Positions 32,493 to 44,900 are shown, numbered from the stretch's first letter. The stretch is 64,000 nt of DNA from Planctomycetota bacterium (GCA_029260755.1 JAJDCQ010000159.1:62001-126000); one strand, 5' to 3'. Program-made: numbers and translations. Notes: generated by a model not told the origin, from the letters alone.

Positions 32493-33404
32493 ATGGACGA
32501 CGTCTGGTTCGGCACGATGCCGTTCGGCAGCTCGACCGACGCGGCGACCGCGAAGGCGATGGTCCATCGCTGCCTCGACGCCGGGATCACCAAGCTCGAC
32601 ACGGCCGACGCCTACAACTGGCACGCCTCCGAGGAGATCCTCGGCGAGGTCCTGGACGACGTCTCGGTCCCGATCACCCTCACGACGAAGGTCGGCGCCA
32701 GCTACGGACACGCCCCGCCCGAGTCGGGCCTCTCCCGCGCCTGGATCGTCTCCTCGATAGACGGCAGCCTCGGCCGCCTTCGGCGCGACCACGTCGACGT
32801 CTACTACATGCACATGCCCGACCGCCGCGTCCCGATCGACGAGACGCTCGAGGGCTTCGAGGCGGTGATCGCGTCGGGCAAGGCGCGGGCGATGGGGATC
32901 TCGAACTTCTCGTCGTGGCAGTGCATGGAGATGATCTCCAAAGGCCTCAAGCCGGCCCTCGCCCAGCAGATGCTGAGCCTCATCGCGCGCGGCATCGAGC
33001 AGGAGTGGGCCGAGTTCGCGAAGGTGAAGCGGATCCCCACCCTCGCCTACAACCCGCTCGCCGGCGGGCTCCTCACCGGGAAGCACGAGGCCGCCGAGAA
33101 GCCGGCCGCCGGCACACGGTTCGACGGCAACGCGATGTATCAGGACCGCTACTGGCACCCGCGGATGTTCGACGCCGTCAAGGCGCTCGCCGCGATCGCG
33201 GAGCAGGCGGGGATGAGCCTCGTCGCGCTCGCCCTCCGGTGGGCCCGCCAGAACGCCGACGGGATCCTGATCGGGGCGACGACCATGCCCCAGCTCGAGG
33301 AGAACCTCGCGGCGCTCGACGGGACGCTCGACGCGGCGACCTGCGAGGCCTGCGACGAGGTCTGGACGGAGCTCCGCGGCCCGCTCCCGCTCTACAATCG
33401 CTGA
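32493..33404 (+). CDS. Aldo/keto reductase
   Basis: The protein is 303 aa, with ATG at 32493 after GGGAGAACGGG. It is an NADPH-dependent oxidoreductase with a TIM barrel. The catalytic tetrad is complete: D36 and Y41 in DTADAYNWHASEE, K66 in TTKVG, H107 in YYMHMPD. Other marks are GISNFSSWQ, AYNPLAGGLLTGKH and IGATTMPQLEENL. The N-terminus lacks the first beta-hairpin of typical members (KLG...VSxLGFG) and begins at the strand WFGTMPFGSS, so it is slightly short. The substrate cannot be predicted, and the neighbours give no pathway. Confidence 0.92.
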   Translation: MDDVWFGTMPFGSSTDAATAKAMVHRCLDAGITKLDTADAYNWHASEEILGEVLDDVSVPITLTTKVGASYGHAPPESGLSRAWIVSSIDGSLGRLRRDHVDVYYMHMPDRRVPIDETLEGFEAVIASGKARAMGISNFSSWQCMEMISKGLKPALAQQMLSLIARGIEQEWAEFAKVKRIPTLAYNPLAGGLLTGKHEAAEKPAAGTRFDGNAMYQDRYWHPRMFDAVKALAAIAEQAGMSLVALALRWARQNADGILIGATTMPQLEENLAALDGTLDAATCEACDEVWTELRGPLPLYNR

Positions 33405-33417
33405 GCGGCGCCCGCCT

Positions 33418-33447
33418 TTGCGACGGACGCCGGCCATCCGATAGCAT
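33418..33447 (+). promoter_or_regulatory. Candidate promoter for the tandem kinases
   Basis: TTGCGA (33418-33423), 18 bases, TAGCAT (33442-33447). The start of transcription would fall near 33454, only ten bases before the hairpin at 33464. Confidence 0.45.
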
Positions 33448-33463
33448 TGCTTCGTAGCAGATG

Positions 33464-33500
33464 ATGTCGGGTTCGGCGGGGGGTCGCCGGGAGCCGACAT
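33464..33500 (+). promoter_or_regulatory. Leader hairpin covering the start codon
   Basis: ATGTCGG (33464-33470) pairs with CCGACAT (33494-33500), which includes the first two bases of the ATG at 33499. An inner stem CGGCG/CGCCG (33474-33478 with 33485-33489) leaves GGGAG, the ribosome binding site, in an internal loop. Such a structure could limit translation of the kinase. Confidence 0.45.
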
Positions 33501-36078
33501 GCCGCAAACCGGCCGTGACGCCGGACATCGTCCCGGCGAGACCGCCGGTCAGCATCGATCGAGCGGCGCGCCTGCGCGCTCGCGGGCCAACGCCCCGCGG
33601 CAGCTCGGGCCCTTCGTTCTCGAGGCACAGATCGGCGAGGGCGCCCAGGCGGTCGTCTACCGGGCGATCCAGGTCTCGCTCCGGCGTCCGGTCGCCCTCA
33701 AGATCCTCTCGCCCGCCCTCGCAGCGAGCGACCCCGACTTCACCGACCGGTTCCTCCAGGAGGCGCGTCTCGCGGCCAAGCTGCGTCACCCCAACATCGT
33801 CCGGGTCATCGACAGCGGCGTCGACCAGGGCTTCCACTGGCTCGCGATGGAGCTCGTCGACGGCGACACGCTCGACGCGGTGATCAAGCGCCACGGCCGC
33901 CTCCGCGAGCCGAACGCCCTGGCGATCACCCGCGACCTCGCGAGCGCGCTCCACGGCGCGGCGCAGGAGGGCATCCTCCACCGCGACGTGAAGCCGCAGA
34001 ACGTCCTCGTCACCCGCGACGGCACGCCGACCCTGTCGGATCTCGGGATGGCGAAGGAGCACGGCCACGTCAGCCACCAGACGACGACCGGGTTCGTCGT
34101 GGGCACGCCGCAGTACATGAGCCCCGAGCAGGTCCTCGGACGTCGCGAGATCGACATCCGGAGCGACCTCTACAGCGCGGGGATCATGCTCTTCTACATG
34201 TTGACGGGTCAGGTCCCGCTCACCGACGAGTCGGCCGTCTCGACGATGCTCCGCCACGCGCAGGAGGAGGTCCCCTCGGTCCGGTCGGTCGATCCGAAGC
34301 TGTCCGCCGAGGTGGACGCGATCTGCCGGCTGCTGACCGAACGCGACCGGGAGCTCCGCTACCCCGACGCGGCGACGCTCGAGCACGACTGCATCACGGT
34401 CCTTCAGGGCCGACCTCCGCCCCACGCGACCCGCGCTCTCCGACGCCGCTCGGCGAGCGGGCCGGCGGTCGAGCCCGGCCGTTCGCCCGCCGCCGAGGAC
34501 GATGCGCTCCCCCCGCTCCGCGCGCCCCGCCCTCGCGAGACGACGCGGCTCCTCTGGCTGATCCTCCTGGTGGCCGCGGGGGGCCTCATCGCCGGCGTCC
34601 TCATCGGCGTCGCCGCCGGCATGGGCGGCGGCGCGGGGGCCGAACCGGTCACGGCCGCCGCGGCCGCCTCGGACCCGACGAGCCCGGCCGGCGGGCCCGA
34701 GGGCACGGGCGGTCTCGACGACGATGACGACGCCGGCGCGGCGATCGACCTCGGCCTCATCCGGACCGCGCCCGAGGCGTCGGCCGGGTTCACCCGGGTC
34801 GCCCCCCCGGCCGACGCCGCCGCCCGCGAGATGCGCCTCTTCGTCCAGCGGCTCGGCGAGGTCGCCGGCCCGCTGATGCAGTACCGCCGGGTCCCACGAC
34901 CCGAGCGGCTCGCTCGCTACCGCTCGCTCGGGGTCGGCGCCGACCTCGATCGTCTCGAGCGCGGCCTCATGGGGGTCGAGGCCGAGGCGCAGTCGACCCT
35001 CTGGCGCTACGCGGCGGTCGACCGCGCGATCGAGATGGACCGAGCCGGCGTCGAGCGCGCCCTCCATCAGCGCGCCCTCGCGAGCGTCCGGATGCCCGAG
35101 CGTTACGGCCGCGGCTCGTCGAGCTACTGGCTCCAGAGGATGGAGCATCGCGTCCACGCGATCAGCGAGATCATCGAGCTCGGACTCGCCCGGCCGCCGC
35201 CGTCGGCCCGCGAGCGCTTCGAGCGAGCGCTGCCCCAGGACGAGAACGAGCAGCGCGCGATCCAGTACTTCGAGGAGGCCGGCCTCATGGTCCTGCGCGG
35301 GATGATCGAGGTGCGGTCGCTCGTGCCCGCGCTCATCCGCGGCGGCGACGACTCGGGCGACCCGCTCCCGGCGACGGAGCTCCGCCGGATCCTCGACGAC
35401 CCCGCCGCGCTCACTGCGGAGCGCGATCGCCGGGTAGCCGCGGTCGAGGAGCACCTGCCGCGCTGCCCGTCGGAGGCGATCCGCGCCCGCGCCGCGGAGA
35501 TCATCCGCACCGTCGACATGACGATCGGCGACGCGTCGGCCGAGGCGGTCCTCTACCTGCGCGGGAGCCAGCCCGACGCGGCGTTCGCCTTCCGGGCGCA
35601 GCCGCTCGAGGCCTGGACGGTGAACGACTTCGGCGGCGTGATCCAGGACGCCGAGGCGGCCCGCGGACGCGAGGTCTTCCTCGAGATCGGCGACATCCGG
35701 CGATTCCGCGTCGCCTCGCTCGAGCTCGCGAGCGGCGAGAGCCTCCGCGCCGGGCTCGAGCTCCGCGACGGCGACCGCCCGGTCGCGTTCGCCATCATCG
35801 AAGCGGCCGGACAGCCGCGGATGGGACGAGGCGCCCTCCCCCTCGGCGAGCTGCGCGCCCGCCCCGTCGCCGCCGCCGGCGCCCCGCGCACGGCCGCGTC
35901 GGTCCAGCTCCTCGTCGTCACGGACCAGGATCGGCTCGAGCTCGGGTTCCAGCAGATCCGGTTGAGCGCGCCGTTCCTCGAGGGGCTCGGCGGCCTCGGA
36001 CCCGACCTCTCGCTGCGGATCCACCTCACCTCCACGACGGCCCTCACCGGCGTGCTCCTCCAGCTCCGCCATCGCTGA
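33499..36078 (+). CDS. Membrane serine/threonine kinase, DLG variant
   Basis: The protein is 859 aa. After a disordered head, residues 38-310 are the kinase: GEGAQAVVY, VALKIL (K68), HRDVKPQN (161-168), DLG (181-183) in place of DFG, MSPE as the APE motif. A linker leads to one transmembrane helix at about 349-374 (LLWLILLVAAGGLIAGVLIG). The roughly 480 residues outside the cytoplasm are unrecognised. They contain a helical part (RLGEVAGPLMQYRRVPRPERL, SSSYWLQRMEHRVHAISEII) and a beta-rich end with repeated ELRDGDRPVAF-type strands. The DLG change is common in active bacterial kinases. A second kinase gene begins two bases after its stop. Confidence 0.9.
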   Translation: MPQTGRDAGHRPGETAGQHRSSGAPARSRANAPRQLGPFVLEAQIGEGAQAVVYRAIQVSLRRPVALKILSPALAASDPDFTDRFLQEARLAAKLRHPNIVRVIDSGVDQGFHWLAMELVDGDTLDAVIKRHGRLREPNALAITRDLASALHGAAQEGILHRDVKPQNVLVTRDGTPTLSDLGMAKEHGHVSHQTTTGFVVGTPQYMSPEQVLGRREIDIRSDLYSAGIMLFYMLTGQVPLTDESAVSTMLRHAQEEVPSVRSVDPKLSAEVDAICRLLTERDRELRYPDAATLEHDCITVLQGRPPPHATRALRRRSASGPAVEPGRSPAAEDDALPPLRAPRPRETTRLLWLILLVAAGGLIAGVLIGVAAGMGGGAGAEPVTAAAAASDPTSPAGGPEGTGGLDDDDDAGAAIDLGLIRTAPEASAGFTRVAPPADAAAREMRLFVQRLGEVAGPLMQYRRVPRPERLARYRSLGVGADLDRLERGLMGVEAEAQSTLWRYAAVDRAIEMDRAGVERALHQRALASVRMPERYGRGSSSYWLQRMEHRVHAISEIIELGLARPPPSARERFERALPQDENEQRAIQYFEEAGLMVLRGMIEVRSLVPALIRGGDDSGDPLPATELRRILDDPAALTAERDRRVAAVEEHLPRCPSEAIRARAAEIIRTVDMTIGDASAEAVLYLRGSQPDAAFAFRAQPLEAWTVNDFGGVIQDAEAARGREVFLEIGDIRRFRVASLELASGESLRAGLELRDGDRPVAFAIIEAAGQPRMGRGALPLGELRARPVAAAGAPRTAASVQLLVVTDQDRLELGFQQIRLSAPFLEGLGGLGPDLSLRIHLTSTTALTGVLLQLRHR

Positions 36079-36080
36079 TC

Positions 36081-38849
36081 ATGGCCCTCCCCCTCCAGCC
36101 AGGACGCCGCTTCGGCCCCTACCTCGTCGAGGCGACGATCGGCGAGGGCGGGATGGGATCGGTCATGCGAGCCCGCCACGTCGAGACCGGCGCCGTCCAC
36201 GCGGTGAAGGTGATCACCGCCCGGACCGGCTCCGACCCGACCCGCCTCCTCGCCCGCTTCCGGCGCGAGGTCGAGGTGCTGGCCCGCCTGCCGGTGCGAC
36301 GGCATCTCGTCCGTCTCTATGCCTGCGGCGTCGAGGAGGGGCGCCCGTGGTGCTCGATGGACTACGTCGAGGGGCGATCGCTCGCCGACCGGCTCCGCGA
36401 GGGCGCGCTGCCGCCGGTCGAGGCGGCCGTCCTCGTCGCGAAGCTCGCCCGCGCGGTCGCCGACGTCCACGCCCACGACGTCGTCCATCGGGACATCAAG
36501 CCCGAGAACGTGATCCTGACGCCGGAGGGCGAGCCCCACCTCGTCGACTTCGGCCTCGCCTTCGACGCGTTCGCCGAGCAGCTCACCCACACCGGCCAGG
36601 TGCTCGGCACGCCGGCCTACATGGCGCCCGAGCAGGTGAACAGCCGGACCGGCACCGTCGGCCCCGCGACCGACGTCTACGGCCTCGGCGCGACGCTCTA
36701 CGCCGCCCTCACGGCCGAGCCGCCGTTCGGGGCGAAGGACTCGCTCGGCCTCCTGGCCGACGTCCTCCGGAAGCCGCCCCGCTCGATCCGCAAGCTCGCG
36801 CCGAACGTGCCGCGCGACGCCGAGGCGATCTGCCTCCGGGCGCTCCGGAAGCGGCCGCAAGATCGATACCCGAGGGCGGCCGCCCTCGCCGACGACCTCG
36901 ACCGGTTCATCCGGGGCGAGTCGGCCGAGGCGGCGCGGACGAGCCTCGGCGACGTCGCCCGGCGCGGCCGCGCCGTCGCGGCGGCCGGCGGCGTGATCGT
37001 CGCGCTGATCCTCGGGACGAGCGCGGCCGTGTTCTCCGGGGTGATCGGCGGCGAGCCGCCCGAGCGGCGACTGACCGTCCTCGAGCGGTTCCTCGACGCG
37101 GGCGAGCCGCTCGCCGACGACGAGGTCGCCGCGCTCGAGGCGCTCGCCGCCGATGAGCGCGTCGCGGGGGACGCCGCTCTCGCGCGCCGCGCGCGCGTCG
37201 CCCGGCTCCTCGCCCACGTCCTCGCGACGGAGCCGAGCTCGGTCGAGCACGGCGCCCGGGCGCGCGAGCTCGCGGCCGCGGTTCGCCGGGACGGCGCGAT
37301 CGACCGGCCGCTCATGAGCCGCGCCGTCCGCGTCCTTCAGCGGGGAGGGCGGACCGCCGCCCTCGCCGCGGTGCTGCACGCGAGCCCGGCCCACCCGGCG
37401 CCGCCGGAGGCCGCGGCCGGGCTCGCCCGCGCGATCGCGCGCCCGGACGGCGGCCGCGCCGCCGAGCTCCTCGCCCCACCGACCGACGAGGCCGCGTTCA
37501 AGGCGCTCCTGCGGGCGCCCGGCATCCCCGACGCGGTCCGCGGCGGGCTGCTCCTCCGGCGGGCCGAGCAGCGGTTCGCGGCGGACCCGCCGCGGCACGA
37601 CGAGGCGATCGCCGACCTCGTCGACGCGTTGACCCGCCACGGCGTCTCGCTCCCGCGGGGCGGGCTCCCGGCGGCGACCCACCTCCACGCCCTCCGGGCG
37701 TTCCTCCAGCTCGCCGCCAGCGACGACGGAGACCTGACCGAGATCCGGACACTGTCGGACCTCATCATCCGGTCGGGCGACCCCGACCTCGCGCCGTCGG
37801 TCGCCGACGTGATCGCCTTCCAGCAGGCGGCCGGCCTCGCCGGCTACCTCGACACGCGGACGACCGACCTCGGGCCCGACCAGGCCGAGCGGGTCCTCGA
37901 GGCGAAGGCGCTCCTCGACGCGCACAACCGGCTCGCCCACGCGCCGGGGCGAACGGGGAAGCTACGCGAGGTGCTCGGCCTCGATCGCTTCCGGAGGCTC
38001 GGCGACGCCGAGCGCCAGCGGCCGGCGGATCGGCGCAACGCCGCCCGCCTCCTCTACCTCGGCGCCCATCTGGTCGAGGTCGGCGAGAGCGAACCGGTCT
38101 CGGCGTGGGTGGAGGCAGCCCTCGCCGCCGGCGTCGAGGGCGAGGTCTGGAGTCACATCGCGGCCTACCGGCTGCTCCGCTCGACCTCGCGGCGCGAAGC
38201 GGCGATCGAGCACGCCCGCCGCGGCGTCGAGCTCGACCGGGAGCGACCCGCGCAGGAGCGGGTCTGCTACCTCCCGATGGTGCTGGCCGGGTCCGCCCTC
38301 GATCTCGACGAGAAGGCGCGCTGGGCGGCGGAGGCCTACCAGGTGACGGTGGGGGCGCTCGGCCGGATCGACGAGTTCCGGACGAGCGGGGGCCTCCCGC
38401 CGTGGGGCGTCGAGGAGACGGCCGAGGTCGGCGGGCTCCTCCGCGACGTGAGCCGGGAGCTCATCGGGAGGAGGGAGCTCCCCTGCTGCGGGCGCGACGA
38501 GGCCGCGGAGATGCCCGACGTCGACGCGCTCCTCGCCGGGTCGCTCGCGATGGCCCGCCGCCCCGAGGCGGCCGGCGGCGTCCTCACCGCCGACGGCGAG
38601 GCGCTCACGATCGGCTCGGTCCTCGAGGCGCGGGCGGCCCACCACCTCCGCCACGACCGGAACGCCGACGCGCTCGCCGACGCCAACGAGTCGCTCGCGA
38701 TCAGCCGGACGACCTCGTTCGAGGACCCGCGCTGGGTGCGGGTCCGGATCGCGCGGCTCCACACGATCCGCGCCATCGCGCTCGACGCCCTCGGGCGACG
38801 GGACGAGGCGCGCGCCGCCCGCGAGGACGCCGACCGGGCGAGGCGCTGA
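36081..38849 (+). CDS. Membrane serine/threonine kinase with a helical-repeat sensor
   Basis: The protein is 922 aa. Residues 12-275 are a canonical kinase: GEGGMGSVM, AVKVI (K43), HRDIKPEN (136-143), DFGLA (156-160), APEQ. A transmembrane helix lies at about 297-318 (AAAGGVIVALILGTSAAVF). The extracytoplasmic part of 600 residues is almost all helical and Ala/Leu/Arg-rich. Its paired-helix spacing (EAALAAGVEGEVWSHIAAYRL, ALADANESLAISR) suggests TPR-like repeats for protein binding. It starts two bases after the preceding kinase, so the two are made together and may work as a pair or heteromer. Confidence 0.92.
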   Translation: MALPLQPGRRFGPYLVEATIGEGGMGSVMRARHVETGAVHAVKVITARTGSDPTRLLARFRREVEVLARLPVRRHLVRLYACGVEEGRPWCSMDYVEGRSLADRLREGALPPVEAAVLVAKLARAVADVHAHDVVHRDIKPENVILTPEGEPHLVDFGLAFDAFAEQLTHTGQVLGTPAYMAPEQVNSRTGTVGPATDVYGLGATLYAALTAEPPFGAKDSLGLLADVLRKPPRSIRKLAPNVPRDAEAICLRALRKRPQDRYPRAAALADDLDRFIRGESAEAARTSLGDVARRGRAVAAAGGVIVALILGTSAAVFSGVIGGEPPERRLTVLERFLDAGEPLADDEVAALEALAADERVAGDAALARRARVARLLAHVLATEPSSVEHGARARELAAAVRRDGAIDRPLMSRAVRVLQRGGRTAALAAVLHASPAHPAPPEAAAGLARAIARPDGGRAAELLAPPTDEAAFKALLRAPGIPDAVRGGLLLRRAEQRFAADPPRHDEAIADLVDALTRHGVSLPRGGLPAATHLHALRAFLQLAASDDGDLTEIRTLSDLIIRSGDPDLAPSVADVIAFQQAAGLAGYLDTRTTDLGPDQAERVLEAKALLDAHNRLAHAPGRTGKLREVLGLDRFRRLGDAERQRPADRRNAARLLYLGAHLVEVGESEPVSAWVEAALAAGVEGEVWSHIAAYRLLRSTSRREAAIEHARRGVELDRERPAQERVCYLPMVLAGSALDLDEKARWAAEAYQVTVGALGRIDEFRTSGGLPPWGVEETAEVGGLLRDVSRELIGRRELPCCGRDEAAEMPDVDALLAGSLAMARRPEAAGGVLTADGEALTIGSVLEARAAHHLRHDRNADALADANESLAISRTTSFEDPRWVRVRIARLHTIRAIALDALGRRDEARAAREDADRARR

Positions 38850-38910
38850 GTCGAACGGACGGCGCGCCCGCCTCGCTTCGGTATCGCTCCGCGACACAGG
38901 ACCGCGCGTG

Positions 38911-39013
38911 CGCCGACCGGAACATTCCGCGCAATCCGCGCAATCCGCGGTTCGGTCTCGTCCGGCGTCGAACCAGTGGGAACCGCGGATGACGCGGATT
39001 ACGCGGAATGCGA
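38911..39013. repeat. Inverted repeat with GCGGATTAC words (class C), copy 2
   Basis: Arm one reads CGCCGACCGGAACATTCCGC then GCAATCCGCG words. Arm two reads GGGAACCGCGGATGACGCGG then ATTACGCGGAATGCG. The unit shares GCGCCGACCGGAACA with copy 1. A GTTCCAGGAAC palindrome lies at 39051-39061, as beside copy 1. It fills much of the 251-bp gap between a plus-strand kinase and the convergent minus-strand winged-helix gene. Confidence 0.85.
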
Positions 39014-39100
39014 GTTGCCAGGATCCGGGTTCATCGCCGTTGCGCGGGCCGTTCCAGGAACGCGTCTCGGCGTGAGATCGAACAGAACAGGTGGAGAGGT

Positions 39101-39337
39101 CTAGCTCACCAGCCGCCAGCGGCTGTCGACATGAAACCAGTTCATGCTCTTCTCGCTGTCCATGCCCGCCTTGCTGGCGCACTCGACCTGGCCCTTGAGC
39201 TGACCCATGACCGTCTTGAGCTGCTCGGGCTTGAGGCCGACCGCCCGCGCGATCGCGCCGAGCGTCGCGACGCCCTTGTTCGCCACGAGAAAGTCGACAA
39301 CCGCCTGACGCGAACGCGCCGCCTGACCCTTCGCCAT
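39101..39337 (-). CDS. Small winged-helix-like protein
   Basis: The protein is 78 aa. ATG at 39337 follows GAGGAG at ideal spacing, one of the best ribosome binding sites in the window. Residues 8-50 fit a helix-turn-helix: SRQAVVDFLVANKGVAT, LGAIARAVGL, KPEQLKTVMGQLKGQVEC. The C-terminal NWFHVDSRWRLV looks like the wing. It has the size of a small DNA-binding or nucleoid-type regulator. It lies 51 bases after the kinase-WD40 gene on the same strand, so it may be the last gene of the PP2C-kinase operon. Its TAG stop is within CTAG but has no repeat inserted. Confidence 0.75.
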   Translation of the reverse strand: MAKGQAARSRQAVVDFLVANKGVATLGAIARAVGLKPEQLKTVMGQLKGQVECASKAGMDSEKSMNWFHVDSRWRLVS

Positions 39338-39388
39338 ATGATCTCTCCTCTTCGTGCCCGGGTCGTGTTCTGCCGGGCGTTCCAGAGG

Positions 39389-42292
<2,904 letters not shown>

Positions 42293-42307
42293 GGCTTCGC
42301 CGGGGGG

Positions 42308-43156
42308 CTATCGCCCCGGGCGATACAGCAGGATCGTCAGGTCGTCGGGCTTGTGCGGCACGTCGGCCTGGTCCGCCGCCATCCGGCAGCGGCAGAGCCC
42401 GACGAGCGCGTCGATGGCGTCGGGGACGGATCCCTTGCGGACGCGCTCGACGATCTCGCCGACGAGCATGTTGTCCGAGAGGCCGTCGCTCGCGATCACG
42501 AGGGTGTCGCGCGGGGCGAGCCGGATCGCGGGGCCGATCTCGATCCGCATGTCGTCGAAGCCGACGAGGTTGCTGACGATGTGGCGCTCGACGTGATCGA
42601 TCGCCTCGTCCTCGTCGAGAAGGCCGCTCTCGACCGCGTAGCCGACCGGGCTGTGGGCGATCGTCTGGAGCTTGATCCGGCCGCGCTGGCCGGTCACGAG
42701 GACCATCGAGTCGCCGACGTGATACGAGCGCACGATGCCGCGCTCGATCGTGATGACGCTGACCGTCGAGCCGGCGCCGGCGCCGAGGGCCGCCACCTCC
42801 CGGTTGGCGCGCTGGATCCCGTCGATCACGGCGAGACGGAGCGGCTGCTCGTTCTCGCGGGCGCTCCCGAGCTCGGCCGCGATCGCGTCGACGACCACCC
42901 GCGATGCCTGTCCGCCGTTGGGGAGCCCGCCGCATCCGTCGGCGACCACCAGCGCGCCGCTCCAGCGGTCGAACGGGATCACCGCGGCGGCGTCCTCGTT
43001 GGGATCGCCATCCCGGTCGGGGCTCGGGCTCGAGAAGATCCCGACGGTACCGCCCAGGAACGATCCCTGCTCGACCTCGGCGAGGTCGGCCTCGGCTATG
43101 ATCGCGAGCCCCGGCGGAAGCGAGCCGGCGGGGCGGGTTCCATTGCTGACGGCCAT
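42308..43156 (-). CDS. PP2C-family serine/threonine phosphatase
   Basis: The protein is 282 aa from ATG 43156. It removes phosphate from Ser/Thr in a metal-dependent way. The metal ligands are visible: NED (53-55), VADGCGG (D73), IASDGLSD and PDDLTILL near the C-terminus. GSTVSVITIERG and YHVGDSMVLV are also typical strands. There is no membrane segment. It is the first gene of a minus-strand operon and is followed within 15 bases by the kinase-WD40 gene, so that kinase is its most likely substrate. It is the only phosphatase among nine kinases here. Confidence 0.94.
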   Translation of the reverse strand: MAVSNGTRPAGSLPPGLAIIAEADLAEVEQGSFLGGTVGIFSSPSPDRDGDPNEDAAAVIPFDRWSGALVVADGCGGLPNGGQASRVVVDAIAAELGSARENEQPLRLAVIDGIQRANREVAALGAGAGSTVSVITIERGIVRSYHVGDSMVLVTGQRGRIKLQTIAHSPVGYAVESGLLDEDEAIDHVERHIVSNLVGFDDMRIEIGPAIRLAPRDTLVIASDGLSDNMLVGEIVERVRKGSVPDAIDALVGLCRCRMAADQADVPHKPDDLTILLYRPGR

Positions 43157-43219
43157 CGATGCGGCGCTTCCCCCCGTGTCCGGTATCGGATTGCCCCACC
43201 CCGGACTCGAGCATCCGTC

Positions 43220-43249
43220 ATCGTACTTCGCCCGACATCGACCGTCCAA
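43220..43249 (-). promoter_or_regulatory. Candidate promoter for the PP2C-kinase operon
   Basis: On the minus strand TTGGAC (43244-43249), 18 bases, TACGAT (43220-43225). The leader to the ATG at 43156 would be about 55 bases. Confidence 0.4.
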
Positions 43250-43329
43250 TCCAGCGAGGAGAGGACGAGCCGGCGAAGCCCGGACCCGGAACGCTTGCCC
43301 CCGCGACACCGACCGGCTCGAATGAGCGC

Positions 43330-44085
43330 ATGAGTGACGACTCCGGCCCGGCCATCACGATCGATGGCCTCACGAAGACCTACGGTCCGGTGACCGCTCT
43401 CGATGCGATCCGGTTCGACGTCGAGCGCGGGCAGGTCTTCGGGCTGATGGGACACAACGGCGCCGGCAAGACGACGCTGATCCGCGTCCTCCTCGGCCTC
43501 GTCCGTCCGAGCGGCGGCGGCGCGCGCGTCCTCGGCCACGACGTGGTGAGCGAGAGCCTGGAGGTGCGGCGCCTGGCCGGGTTCCTCCCCGCCGAGTTCT
43601 CCCTCCCCGGCGAGATGACGGCGCGGCGCTTCCTCCGCTACGTCGCCTCGATGTTCTCGCTCCCCGGCGACGAGGCGGCCCGGCGCACCGACGAGCTCCT
43701 CGCGCTGTTCGACCTCGCGGGCGACGCGGACCGCCACCTCTCGGGCTTCAGCAGCGGGATGACCCAGAAGGTCGGCCTCGCCCAGGCGCTCGTGAACCGC
43801 CCCCGCATCCTCTTCCTCGACGAGCCGACCTCCGGGCTCGACCCGCTCGCGCGTCACGACTTCCTCGACCACATCGGAAAGCTCGCCCGCGAGGACGGCG
43901 TCACCGTGCTCTTCTCGACGCACATCCTGAGCGACATCGAGGCGATCTGCGAACGCGTCGCCGTCCTCCACGAGGGGAAGCTCCTCGCGCGCGGCTCGCT
44001 CGAGCAACTCAAGGCGGAGCACGGTGCGGCGAGCATGGACGAGCTCTACCTGGCGCTCGTCCGCGGACCGAAGGCGGCCGGATGA
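43330..44085 (+). CDS. ABC transporter ATP-binding protein
   Basis: The protein is 251 aa from ATG 43330. It hydrolyses ATP to drive the two membrane partners encoded just downstream. Walker A is GHNGAGKTT (41-49), the signature loop is LSGFSSGM (137-144, an LSGG variant common in ABC-2 exporters) and Walker B is ILFLDEPTSGLDP (160-172). The H-loop is STHILSD. It belongs to the CcmA/NatA-like subfamily, which pairs with ABC-2 permeases. The substrate is unknown. It overlaps the first permease by four bases (ATGA), showing translational coupling. Confidence 0.95.
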   Translation: MSDDSGPAITIDGLTKTYGPVTALDAIRFDVERGQVFGLMGHNGAGKTTLIRVLLGLVRPSGGGARVLGHDVVSESLEVRRLAGFLPAEFSLPGEMTARRFLRYVASMFSLPGDEAARRTDELLALFDLAGDADRHLSGFSSGMTQKVGLAQALVNRPRILFLDEPTSGLDPLARHDFLDHIGKLAREDGVTVLFSTHILSDIEAICERVAVLHEGKLLARGSLEQLKAEHGAASMDELYLALVRGPKAAG

Positions 44086-44900
44086 CCGGCGCCGCCCCGA
44101 GCCCGGCGTCGGCGCCGACCGGGTTCCCGTGGGCGTTCCTCGCCCACGAGACGCTCGCCGTCGCCCGGAGCCGGCGGGTGAAGCTCATCGTCGGGCTGCT
44201 CATCTACACCCTCGTCGCCGCGCCGTTTCTCCTCGTCACGCCGCCGCCCGAGGTCGCCGAGGCGGTCGAGGCCTTCTTCGGCGACGGGTCGACGTTCACC
44301 GTCTTCGTCTTCATCTGGTTCGACCTCGCCATGAACAAGCTCGCCGTGTTCAGCGGGGCGATCCTCGCCGGCGGGATCGTGACCGACGAGCGGACGGCCG
44401 GCCGGCTCGACCTGCTCCTGGCGAAGCCGATCCGGCGGTCGCACTACTTCCTCGCGAAGCTCGGCGCCGCCCTGATCGTGATGGCGGGCCTCTACGCGAT
44501 CCTCTCGCTCGCGGCGACCGTCACGTTCCTCTACCGGGTCGAGGGGTTCCGGCCCGGCGCGTTCCTCGCGATGGCGGCGGTCCATCTCTTCGCGCCGCTC
44601 TTCGCGGCGAGCTTCGCGGCCTCGCTCGCCGTGTGCTTCCGGCGCAAGATCACCGCGATCGTGGTCAGCATCCTGGCCCTGAGCCTGCTCGTGGGCTTCG
44701 CGTTCATCGGCTTCTACATCCCATCGCTCTACGCGGTCGGCACGATCAACCCGTTCTTCCACGCGGTCAGCCCGATCGCCAGCCTCGACGCGCTCGGCCC
44801 GCTCGAGGTCGCCGTCCCGATCGTCGTGCTGATCGCGTGGATCGCCGCGCTGGCCGCGTTCGGCGCCTGGCGGACGGGGCGGATCGAGGTCGACGGATGA
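44082..44900 (+). CDS. ABC-2 family permease, first subunit
   Basis: The protein is 272 aa with six membrane helices. Visible segments are VGLLIYTLVAAPFLLV, FVFIWFDLAMNKLAVFSGAILAG, ALIVMAGLYAILSLAATVTF, LFAPLFAASFAASLAV, IVVSILALSLLVGFAFIGFY and VAVPIVVLIAWIAALAAFG. GGIVTDERTAGRLDLLLAKPIRRSHY after the second helix is the characteristic ABC-2 (NosY/CcmB-like) coupling motif. It overlaps the ATPase gene and the second permease gene by four bases each. It is probably half of the membrane channel. Confidence 0.9.
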   Translation: MTGAAPSPASAPTGFPWAFLAHETLAVARSRRVKLIVGLLIYTLVAAPFLLVTPPPEVAEAVEAFFGDGSTFTVFVFIWFDLAMNKLAVFSGAILAGGIVTDERTAGRLDLLLAKPIRRSHYFLAKLGAALIVMAGLYAILSLAATVTFLYRVEGFRPGAFLAMAAVHLFAPLFAASFAASLAVCFRRKITAIVVSILALSLLVGFAFIGFYIPSLYAVGTINPFFHAVSPIASLDALGPLEVAVPIVVLIAWIAALAAFGAWRTGRIEVDG

